64,000 bases of DNA from Knufia peltigerae. Lineage: Eukaryota; Ascomycota; Eurotiomycetes; Chaetothyriales; Trichomeriaceae. The position numbers and the translations under genes are program-made. Where the stretch lies: contig JAPDRN010000002.1 in NCBI GenBank assembly GCA_030247855.1, positions 682,001 to 746,000 of the forward strand. Direction: 5' to 3'. Positions 42,952-52,701 of this stretch are shown here, piece after piece (position 1 is the first letter of the stretch; each line of letters opens with the position of its first letter). The notes under the pieces are model-generated. The model ran no database searches and was not told where the DNA came from. It saw only the letters and a list, made by a program, of their open reading frames with translations.

Positions 42952-44524
42952 TTTTTTAATTTTTTTTTTGAGAGAGGCTGTGGTATGATATGATGTGTTG
43001 CGTTGTGATCCCCCTTTTGTTTCACGCTCAAAGCTGTAAGTAAGGTTGAGTATAGGGAAAAGGGTTTATGATGGAGTGGAAAAACACAACTTGTTCATCA
43101 ACGTAGGTGGTAAAACACTTTCCTACTCACTTCATATAGAAAGACAAGGATCACCTACTTTATAGGTGTGGTCTTTACCTCGAATCGTCACATGTCTTCC
43201 TTTCCACTCGGACGAGAAAGAAAGAATACGCTCGATCAAAAGAGCTGACAAATCTTCATGTACGTATTTGATGTCTTTGAATGTTTGAAACGAGCAAAAC
43301 AACGAGAGACGGAAGAATGTTGGACCAGAACCTCAAAAAGTCTCCGGTTCTTCATTCTATACTTTGTCCTTTTTTGTTGCCGAAGCGGGAAATGCGGCAA
43401 GTTGATCAGACAACCCAAAAATCAATCGGAAGAAAAGTGCCGGAGATCGAAAGGTGACAACAACGGAACTTGACCATTTGGTACTGTCTACCTAGGAAAT
43501 AAAGATACAAAATGTGTCAGTAAACAAAGGACAAACTCCTCCTTGATAGAAGGTGTTGTTCTTTTTTTTCGGTGTCATGTTGTCCTTGCTCTTTCTTTTT
43601 TGTTGCCTAGTGGTTTTTGGCCGTCCACCGACATTGCCATGTTTGTGTTTGGGTTTGACCTGAGCCATCACCGAGGCGGTCTTGGTGATTTGTGAGTATC
43701 TGTACCGAGTGGCGAGTAAAGGTACGTACCAGGTACTGACTTACAGTACACCAATCTTCCGGCCGGCTGGACGGTGCGATGATTTTCACTGTGCCCTCGG
43801 TGGCGATGAATGTAAGGGGGAACTGGTACTATACTACTAGCCTCTGTGTAGGATACAAACCATCCTTTTCTCGGGGTCAAACATACAGGGTATCCGGGTT
43901 CTACCCTTCTTGATGATAGTAATTCAAGGTAAGGTTATATACCTCTGTTGATGTTAAAAAATTATCGAAAGCCATTGATACAACCAAAAAGATCGTGAGA
44001 ATCCCAACACCGCCCTTCGTTAAAGGTTTTGTAGGTCATCATAATCATATCTGGAATCGTCTTTGCAAAAACACACATACAGACTCAAGGCAGCAAGCAA
44101 ATCGTAGAACGATAATCCTCTCTGTAGAGACAGAAAAACAATGTAAATCCAATTCCTTCCTTGCAATAACGCTGAAAATCAAAACCTCGTAGTCGCATAG
44201 CAATCGTCAAGTCGTAATGCTAGAACAGAACCAAACAAAAACAAAAAGCAGACTGGGCAATAATACATGCTTGTATCTGTGGCAACCTCTTGCGTTTGAC
44301 AAAAGCAACTCGGAAAGGAAACAAAATCCTGTCAAGGTCGACAAGCTTATCAACTCGAGAAAAGAATGGCCGTAAAATACGAAATGAACCCCGGGGTAAA
44401 TGCAAGCAAGCTGATCCAGCAGGAGAAAGAATGATCGTAACAGCAAACAGGAAACAGAAAGATCATAACGACGGTCCAAAGCTGCCGTCCTGCAGTGGAT
44501 TGCGTGTGCTAACGGCCCTCCAAC
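42952..44524. other. Long intergenic region, nothing recognised
   Basis: This separates the SDR start (minus) from the 3' end of the C2H2 factor (minus). Only short open frames are present, none with a domain. The region is comparatively A/T-rich with homopolymer runs. Part is presumably the SDR promoter and the long 3' untranslated region of the C2H2 gene. Confidence 0.4.
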
Positions 44525-46143
44525 TTATCTAAATTGATTCCGTATTGATCGATGTTGATCCTGAAAATACTGTGGCGGCATTCGTGGTGTCTGAGAATAG
44601 CGCTCGATCTCGTGGCTCTGTAAATAAAATGATGACAATGAAGTCGACATGTCGGATCCACTACGGTGTTGAGTCTGGGACTGGGTCTGGGACTGGGTCT
44701 GGGGCTGAGGCCCGTACATCATCGACTCATTTTGACCATGACTGTGACCATGACCATGAGATGGCGGTCGTGGTTGTGTTTGCTGTTGCGGTTGCTGTGA
44801 AGTTTGATAGTACGACCCTCGATCTGTACTTGACAGCTCCGACTCCCATCGGGTCATGTCTTTGTTCGTGTGTGCAGTGACCGAAAGTCGTGACACCCTT
44901 CGACGCTTTGGTGCATCACCAATCCTTGTAGGTTCAGCATTCGACTCTTGATCTGCATCGAAGCTTTCGTCACTAGCCTCCCGCTTTCGTGCCGCAGTAC
45001 TCGTACAGCCAGCGATATCTCTGTCTTGATAATAGGTCTGAAGTTGACCGGAATTGCCATCACTCATCTCCGCAACACTCGTGGTCGGAGTGCTCTCGAA
45101 TGAAGGCGACAGGGAAGCGGAAGCAGAAGCACTGACGACGCCAGTACTCATCGGCTGCACCACTATATTCAACCCAGCATTGCTCGTGGGAGTCGTTTCA
45201 TCTGGTCTCTCGGAACTGTTTCCAACAATTCTCTTCGGGATACGCTCTTGGTGATAACCTCTTCGATGTTCAGTGAGATGGTCCGATCTCGCGAACCCTT
45301 GTACGCCTTTTCTCGTGCACTTGGGCCAGGGACAGTCTAGACGACTGACCTCGTGCCGGGACTTGTAATGTCTAGTGACGTCGGCTTTGCGACTGAAAAA
45401 CCTTTTTGGCTCTCCATTGTCTCCTAGGCATTCTGCATGGGTACAGGGGAGTCTCTCTTTAGAGCCGGATCTGCCAAAGGCTGGTCAGTATGGAATGTTG
45501 TCGATTTGCAAGTACTCGAAAAGAACCCTAAGAACATGAGGCAAAAATTATAAAAGAGATGCACAGACACGATAGAAAGAAGGAAAATGCGGTCTTACGT
45601 TTTACTCACGCTTCCACCTTCTTCAGCGTCTGGATCATGACCTGCATCTTCGTGTGTTTCTTCCTCGGTATATTCAAAGGTCGAGAAGTCAGAATCGTTA
45701 TGCGCGACGGAGGTCTCGCCAAAGGATTCGCCTTGACTGAGGAAAGTGCCGACATGGTGAGTGTCGGCTGCGATCTGATAGTGAGCCAATCCAGGAGAGC
45801 TGGTTGCGCTTTTGATACGGGCGTAACTGTGAGTAGTCCCACTTCCACTCCTCTCTCTATAACCGTGGTTCGCCCCGGCCGTAGTATACTGCAACTCATG
45901 CTCATACTCTTGCATATGAAGTCGTTGTATAAGTGTATTATCAGAGACGTAGCGAGGGGTGTTACTGAGAGACTGAGTTGACGCAAAGCCACCTGCAACA
46001 CAAAACTGATAAGGCTGAGCTGCGGCCAAAGAGGTCCGGACACCCTGGGCTGAATACGAGTAGATCGGCGACTGCTCGTGTTGGTAGGCGCCGTCTTGCC
46101 AGAAGATTTCATTCGTCCACGCATTGTTCTCAACATCGGCCAT
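44525..46143 (-). CDS. C2H2 zinc-finger transcription factor, glutamine-rich tail
   Basis: Model: complement of 44525-45470 and 45599-46143, giving 496 residues, ATG at 46143. The donor at AAAAC/GTAAGA was chosen because the nearby stronger-looking GTGAGT would put the second exon into a stop. Residues 1-180 are polar and disordered. Two C2H2 fingers follow: Cys191/Cys196 with His216/His221, then Cys228/Cys233 with His250/His255 (CPWPKC, then HRRGYH). This is the CX4C spacing common in fungal two-finger factors. A basic PKRRRVSRL patch can serve as an NLS. The tail has glutamine-rich and His/Gly tracts; the QTQSQTQ stretch is encoded by a small tandem repeat near 44676-44700. Target genes are unknown. 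Confidence 0.82.
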
Positions 46144-47879
46144 GCTTAACGATCAAAAAGCGTGTCTGTATCTGTTGTTATCGTGCTGTAGGGAGCAAAG
46201 CCTCATGTACTCAGCGCAGAAAGCATCGTCGGTAAAAGTAGAACGCAACGACTCAAAGCGAGATAGATGGGAAGCTCCTTTCAGCCTGATCGCACCTTCC
46301 CTCAGGGTACGGCTGGAACGGTTTGTGAGTTGGCGAGCGAAACAATGTAGGACGTGTCAATCGATGTTAGGTTCTGTGATCGATCAAAGCCCGCTTAGTC
46401 GATAAAAGGCAGAAAAATAGGCTGTGTAGGTACTGAAGCGGGCTCCAGAAACGGACGTTTTATAGTCAACGGAGCACCATTCGTAGAAAGTGTGGTGCCG
46501 TGGGCATGGAAGGTAGGCTGGGAAAAGGGAAGGAGCCTATCAGTTTCGTCCTAGCAGACAGGATCAAATGCCAACTTTATCGAGTCGAGCCGAAGAAGGT
46601 CCTGAGCAAAGCGTACATTCAAGTTGACGAGAAGGTGGCCTTATGCAAATCCGTGGTTAGGGACCTGATGGTTCCACCACGGATGCCAGTAAAGCATCGA
46701 ACGTTCGACGTGAACTTTGCCAAGTTCTCTGAGGATGCAGTCAACAGCAGCACAGAGTAGCCGCACAGCGATGCCGCCTCAGAAAAGGAAAGGCACCATG
46801 AATGAGGGACATGGTCAATGCCCCCCACGTGTTGGTGGTAAGTAGTTCAGCCGCCGGGGGGTACAACGAGCTGTCTAAAGAGCCGGCGTGAGTGGCCCAA
46901 TAAAATGCCTGGTCAAGAGCAAGGCTATGTTCAAGGCTCAACTTCCGCAGATCAAGGAAACCCGGATGGAACGGTAGACTTCGTGATTCGTCGCCTCCCT
47001 CGATTCCAGTGCCCCCCCAACCCACGGAATATGCAGTTTGCCACGGCTGGCCAACAGACGCAAACAAACAAGGAGTAACACTTGTCCAGGACTGATGCCC
47101 ACTCGGCCACAAATCCGTCACGGAAAGCTGGCCCGGCACACTGATGAAAGCGTGTCGATATGCTGTCCACGGCGTCGGCTCAGAAGGGAATTGCGCACAA
47201 GGCGCGTTTAGCGATTTCATTTCTCGACAATGTGCACGAACCCGCCAAATGGCGCCATCTACTTACCGCCATCCTAGGGTGGATTGATTCTGGCATCGAG
47301 AGGGCAGTGTCCGTCAATAAGAAAGGTGTGTTGAGGTTTCGAAATGCACGGTTGCCTTTCCACGCTGTCATGCATTCTCCTCTTTGACACTATTGACAAG
47401 GAAGACCGAAAGTGACCCGGGACCAGGGTGAGGCTGAGGAGATGCGAACAAGGGAGGGATGTATTTGCAGTCAGGCTCGACACATGTGGTTAGTAACTCG
47501 ATTAGGACTAGTGGCCGCCTTTTTCGGCCCACAGCCACCTTGCGACAGAACATACGGAGTACGGAGTAGTACCACCCTGGCTGGGTGACACGAAAGAGTG
47601 AGGCGGAGTAGTGCCGTTGGCTACTCTACCTTTGACCAGAAGACTAGCTTAGTATGTCATTTGTGCGGCACAAGAGGCATGCAAAGTGATTCACAAGAGG
47701 GGGCCAACCACTAATCCCGAAGAAATGGAAAATGTAGCAGATCTGGAAACTTGATGGTGAGGCTGAGAATGAATCTCTGTTGAACTCTCGAGAGTACATA
47801 CATGACCTTTGCCATCTCTGGAAAAGCCATGTCTGCAAGCAACCGAACAGCTTGCGAGGTTTGTGCTTAGGTAGCTACC
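46144..47879. other. Long intergenic region with unsupported open frames
   Basis: 1.7 kb lie between the C2H2 gene start (minus) and the NOT3 3' end (minus). Open frames of 86 codons (46500-46760, plus) and 159 codons (46741-47220, minus) have no recognisable domains. A tandem overlapping pair of TACGGAGTA lies at 47553-47568. A long leader of the C2H2 gene may occupy part. Confidence 0.4.
47553..47568. repeat. Overlapping tandem copies of dispersed 9-mer TACGGAGTA
   Basis: Two copies overlap by two bases (47553-47561 and 47560-47568), with a near copy (GCGGAGTA) some 40 bp downstream. Single perfect copies in either orientation occur at 18869-18877, 19239-19247 and 63927-63935, all outside coding sequence. 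Confidence 0.7.
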
Positions 47880-49880
47880 CTACAGATCATCTTCGAGAAA
47901 CTTGTACACGAACTTGAAATCAGCCTTCCGACGGTTCATCCTGCATCATGTTAGCCAAAAAGAACAATGTAATGGAGGAAAGGCCATGATGAACTTACCA
48001 TGTACTCTCATAGTCAAAGAAACGGTATGTTCCTTGCTCGTACTCTTCCGTGATTTGCTTTGGCTCTTCGTGTCGTTGAAACCACGTCTGGTATTGTTTG
48101 TGGAACCGCCAACTTTGCTGTTTTAGCGCTCGTGCCGCCAGCCATTGTTGATACGTATTTTGGCGATAGTAGAAAATGTAGAATAGAGTGTCTGTCTCTA
48201 ATCTTTGATTGTCGTAGAGAGCCGGGTCGTCGAAGATGGGGAGTACATCCTGAGGATAGTGTGCAGGGGTATTGTACTTGAATGTGGGTCGATAATGTTG
48301 CGGCCTATCGCTGTCCGATGGGTCTGGACAGGTTTCCTGTGAAGCCTGCAGCAATCTAGCCAGCTGTGAAGGAGGCTGCGCCGCTCGACTCTTGGTCGTC
48401 TCGAAAGAATCCAACAAATCTTGCAGGCCTGGCGGCAGATGGTAGATTGATTCTACTGTGTCTCCATGGCTTTCACCGTTCGTCGTAGGTAACTCGTCTG
48501 CAATTACGGGTTCTAGCACAGCCTCAGACTTGTCCATTGCTGGAGTCGGCGGTATACTGTTCGGTACGCTTGCGGCTGGGGCACTGGTGGAACTGAGTGT
48601 GGGTGACTTGGAGTGATTGGACTGTTCATGCGAGGTCGAGCCATCCATGCTTGCTGCGACGGGTGCTGGGGATGCCGTCTTTTCTACAGGCTGAGCAGGG
48701 ACAGATGCTGGAGACGTGGTGGGCGACGTCCTCAGTGGTGCTGGTAGAGGATGGGATGCAGGCGCAGGACTGGTCCCAATCGGAGGAGGAAGTGGTGCAA
48801 TGCCAACTCCGCTCTTGTCGCTGGCTGCGGCTGCGGCAGCTGCCGAGGCATACTTCAAGGTCTCTCCGGGAGGGCGATTGGGTAGCGGTGCTGGTTTCAT
48901 AGTATTATCCTTGGGCACTGGAGGCGGAGGTGGCATTGTGTTGAGCGTTGCAAGGGCTGGCAGTGGTGACTTGAGCTGTGTTGACGGGCGCCTGGCAGGT
49001 GGGTGATCAGCTTTTGTCTTCTTTGGAGCGACTGGTTCGGGCTCATTGTCCTCTTGTATAGACTGTGTATCTTGAGAAGATATTCGGTCCACCTCGTTCG
49101 CCAGGCCAAACTGCGCTTCTTCGCTATCCAGATTGCAGTCGTCGTAGATTCCTTCATAGGCTTCTGCCTCAAAGTCGGGCTCACGGCCTTCCCTCACGAC
49201 CTCTTCTACGTCAGACTTGATGGCAGCTACCACATCATTCCCGACATTGCCATTCTGAAGCGACCGTAGTAAGAGTTGTATCCTGGACTCATGCCATTTG
49301 TATGTCTCGGTCATGGTCTCGATCTCTGCTAACCGGTCGGCTTTCGAATTGTCTTTCTGCTTCTTCTTGAGCGCTGCTTGAAGAGTGCCAGCTTCTGGTT
49401 CCAGTTCCTCGGTGAGGATTCTGTTGATCTCCTCGAGTTGGTCCGACAAGAAGTCGCACAGCTCTTCCCGCTCTTTCTCCTTTGGATCTAACTTTGTGTT
49501 CTGCGATAGTCCTTCCTTCGAGAAGGCTTTGGTCTTCATCTCTTTTTCGACAGCTTTGAAGATTTCCATACACTGTGTGCCATGTCAGTTATCCTGTCGA
49601 CTTGACTTGCAGATGGTTCCAATACTTTTTCTATGCGTTTCCGTTGTTCTAACAGAGCGGACTTGTCTTTGATCTCATTGCCGGCTGCCCACGTCTTGAT
49701 CTGATCGCGCGATCTCTGTAATTTCTTGATCTCTTTCTTCAAGTTGTCTTCCAACTTGTCTTTTTGCGCTGCATTGGTGGAAGAATATATCTTCTCGTAA
49801 ATGCCTTCGAAAGCCTGAATGCCTTCGTCAACCTTCTTGAAGGTCTTATCGATCTCTTGTTGTGTCTTTCGGGACGCCAT
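47880..49880 (-). CDS. NOT3: CCR4-NOT complex subunit Not3/Not5
   Basis: CCR4-NOT is the main cytoplasmic deadenylase and a translational/transcriptional regulator; Not3/Not5 links the scaffold Not1 to Not2 and to ribosomes. Model: complement of 47880-47940, 47999-49572 and 49626-49880, giving 629 residues; ATG at 49880 (an upstream in-frame GTG was not used). The N-terminal Not3 coiled-coil domain begins MASRKTQQEIDKTFKKVDEG and spans about 1-235. The middle (about 250-470) is disordered and rich in Pro, Ala and Ser. The C-terminal NOT box includes TDTLFYIFYYRQNTYQQWLA and ends FDYESTW-MNRRKADFKFVYKFLEDDL. The final exon of 61 bases encodes the terminal helix. All features of the family are intact. 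Confidence 0.95.
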
Positions 49881-50043
49881 TGTCACAGAGGTGGGGGGAT
49901 ATTGGGAGAAGACGTGCTACGCGAGGGCGAAGTCTGAATGTTTGTGAGATACCATGAGGGAAACGGAGGTGAATGCGATTCAAGCCAGTCGCTGCCAGCC
50001 GCGCGATCGACGACTTGAGGCTGCGTTCCAGGTCCGAGTTAAC

Positions 50044-50059
50044 TCACGTGACACACGTG
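50044..50059. promoter_or_regulatory. Paired CACGTG (E-box) elements
   Basis: TCACGTGA at 50044-50051 is followed by a second CACGTG at 50054-50059, with start-to-start spacing of 9 bp. They lie about 165 bp upstream of the NOT3 start. CACGTG is the core bound by fungal bHLH factors such as Cbf1 and Pho4 (family knowledge). Function here is inferred. Confidence 0.5.
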
Positions 50060-50604
50060 ACACACGCCGGTCAAGGAGCTAACTATTCTGGGATTGAGCC
50101 ATCTTGGCGCCTTTTCAAGATTTCTGGTGCTCACATCGCGTCGACAGCATCCTCACCAACTCCTCACAATGTTCTTTCTTTGTCTTCTTGCATGCTTTTA
50201 CAGCATAGATTGGCTCATAGGTGCTGAATACTGCAATCGCCAGTACACCTTGTCTCATACATGCACATTGCAATTTGACGATCCCCCCTTTGACATGTGC
50301 GGGTATGATTTTCTAGTCATGTCTGACTTCCTCCATTACAGCCCAACAGCCTTCTGAACTTGGCCAAATTTCTCGTCTTCACCGGCTTTGCAGGCGAATG
50401 AGGGCTCTGTGAACTCCGCCCTCGGCCCGCTGAAGATGCTTCGAACGTAATTGTGTTTACTCTTTTCTGTTGAAAAAGCCTCATTTGGATTCTTTATCAG
50501 CGACCTGCTGCTATGAAATGATGCAGATTCGAGTCAGCCTACAGCTGCGTCAGGATCAAAGCCGATCTTTGGCCAATGGAGGAGCGACGGATAAACGATA
50601 CCAC

Positions 50605-50637
50605 GGATATCGCTTCCCACAAAAGCGCACGATATCC
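50605..50637. promoter_or_regulatory. Nested inverted repeat upstream of DHA1 transporter
   Basis: GGATATCG at 50605-50612 and its exact reverse complement CGATATCC at 50630-50637 enclose a second inverted pair, CGCTT (50611-50615) and AAGCG (50623-50627). This two-layer dyad sits about 260 bp upstream of the transporter ATG and could be an operator for a dimeric factor (inference). Confidence 0.4.
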
Positions 50638-50894
50638 CAATTCAGGTAAGCTGGATAATATGACATCGTATTAGGGGGATCTGGCCGGGACGGCCATTGA
50701 TCGGAGAATCATCGGCCAGCCTATCAACATGGCTGGATCGATACCATCTGCCCTCAGACTCAACATGTATTATATAACAGAGCCATTTGCCTCTTCCCTA
50801 TGGATGGCACTTGGTTCATCTCAACAGTGAACACCATAACCTCGAGTTCTACAGCTTTACACCGACTTCACAACTGCGTGCCAAACAACCAGAA

Positions 50895-52701
50895 ATGTCC
50901 GAAACAAATCCCCCCGAGCCACAGGATGGACGTGAGTTCGACCTAGCTAGGCATCCTACTGCACCTTTACGCCTGCTGCGGACCGAGACTCATCAAACCC
51001 TTCGTGACTTGGGCGTGTCGGAATCTGAACCTCGTCGAGATATCAACTACCCTGAGATAGGTAGTCCTCCAGATCCTATCTTCCCTGAAGAATATACTCT
51101 CGAAACAGCCACTGGTCTCGTGCCAGAACGTACCTTGGAAGAACTACGTTCCAGGACCTCGACAATACCATCGAGACGAACGACTCGACGTCGCACTCCT
51201 TCTGAGGAAGATCTCGAAAAGAAAGGAACCGAAGAACCTACCGAATTCGTCACTTTCAAGATCGGTGACCCTGGTAATCCTCACAATTGGCCAAAATTGT
51301 TTCGATGGTATATAACAATAATGGTGTCCATGCTTGTTGTTTGCATTGCCTTTGGCTCTTCCATTGTGACAGGTGGTTTGGGCTTGATTGAAGACAAATA
51401 CCATGTCTCGCAAGAAGTTGCTATCTTGACCTGCTCCATCATGGTCTGTGGCTTTGCTGTTGGTCCACTTCTCTGGAGTCCACTGAGCGAGATAATCGGA
51501 AGACAACCTGTTTACATCATCTCTCTGGCATTGTATACCATCTTCAACATCCCTTGCGCTTTATCACCAAACATTGGCGGACTCCTTGTCTCGCGGTTTC
51601 TTTGCGGTGTATTTTCCAGCTCAGGCTTGTCTCTGGCCGGTGGCACCATCGCCGATATCTGGAATATTGAAGATCGTGGACTGGCAATTGCGTACTTTGC
51701 AGCCGCACCGTATTGTGGCCCTGTTCTAGGTGAGTTCTGGCTTTCGCTGAAGATGCCTAATTGCCCTCCATCTTGCATTTTACACCTGGCGACAAACGTA
51801 CTGACGATTCGCAGGACCTATCGTCACTGGCTGGATCAATGTTGGGTCTCATCGACTCGATCTCTTCTTCTGGGTAAACATGGCTTACTGTGGTGTCATG
51901 CTCATTATCGTGGGCCTTATCCCTGAGACGTATGCTCCCGTAATTCTCAAACGACGAGCGAAGAAATTGAGAAAGGAGACGGGGGACCCGAACATCATTA
52001 CAGAACAGGAGAAAGTCAAACTTACTCTGCGCGACATTGTCCGAACCAGTTTGGTCAGACCTATCACGATGATCCTCACCGAGCCTGTCTTGGATTTGAT
52101 GTGCATGTATATCGTGCTGATCTATGCCATGCTTTACGCCTTCTTTTTCGCCTATCCGGTCATTTTCGGCGAGCTTTACAATTTCAACGACGGACAAATT
52201 GGGTTGATGTTCATTCCAATTCTGATAGGGGCAGCATTCGCCCTCGTTGCCACCCCTCAGATTGAACACCACTTCAAAAGAATATGTGCGCGCCGCGATC
52301 CCACGCCAGAGGATCGACTGTTCGGGGCGATGATCGGAGCCAGCTTCATCCCTATATCCCTCTTCATCCTAGGGGCTACCTCTGACAAGGGTGTTATTTG
52401 GGTGGGCCCTGCTTCCTCAGGTATTGCGTTTGGATTCGGAATGGTCCTTTGCTATTATTCCGTCAATAACTACATCATCGACTCTTACCAAAAGTATGCC
52501 GCTTCTGCATTGGCGGCCAAGGTCTTCCTGAGAAGTGGTGGTGGTGCAGCATTTCCTCTGTTTACGGAGCAAATGTATCACCGACTGCACCTCCACTGGG
52601 CTTCCTGGCTTCTCGCTTTCATTGGGATAGGCATGGTTTTGATCCCTTTCAGTTTCTACTTTTTCGGAGCAAAGATTCGAGCCAAGCTCAACAAAGCTTG
52701 A
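50895..52701 (+). CDS. MFS drug:H+ antiporter, DHA1 / polyamine-transporter type
   Basis: Model: 50895-51729 and 51815-52701, giving 573 residues. The ATG at 50895 (MSETNPPEP) is the first in frame; upstream open sequence begins with TTG. A polar N-terminus of about 130 residues precedes the marker DPGNPHNWPKLFRWY, typical of the fungal DHA1 12-helix family (TPO1-4, FLU1 and relatives). SEIIGRQPVYIISL is the loop 2-3 motif and CGVFSSSGLSLAGGTIADIW the helix 4-5 region; GYxxGPxxGP-like antiporter motif C reads APYCGPVLG-PIVTGWIN across the intron. A basic central loop (KRRAKKLRKE) separates the two halves. These are proton antiporters exporting polyamines or xenobiotics at the plasma membrane; substrate not predictable. 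The intron is 85 bp. Confidence 0.93.

Larger units (their letters stand above)
49881..50894. promoter_or_regulatory. Divergent promoter region NOT3 / DHA1 transporter
   Basis: About 1 kb between two divergent genes. Two recognisable signals are listed separately: paired CACGTG elements on the NOT3 side and a nested inverted repeat on the transporter side. The rest shows nothing clear. Confidence 0.5.

Noticed and set aside
46741..47220. Minus-strand open frame of 159 codons
   Set aside because: Trp/His/Pro-rich with no recognisable motif; insufficient support for a gene.
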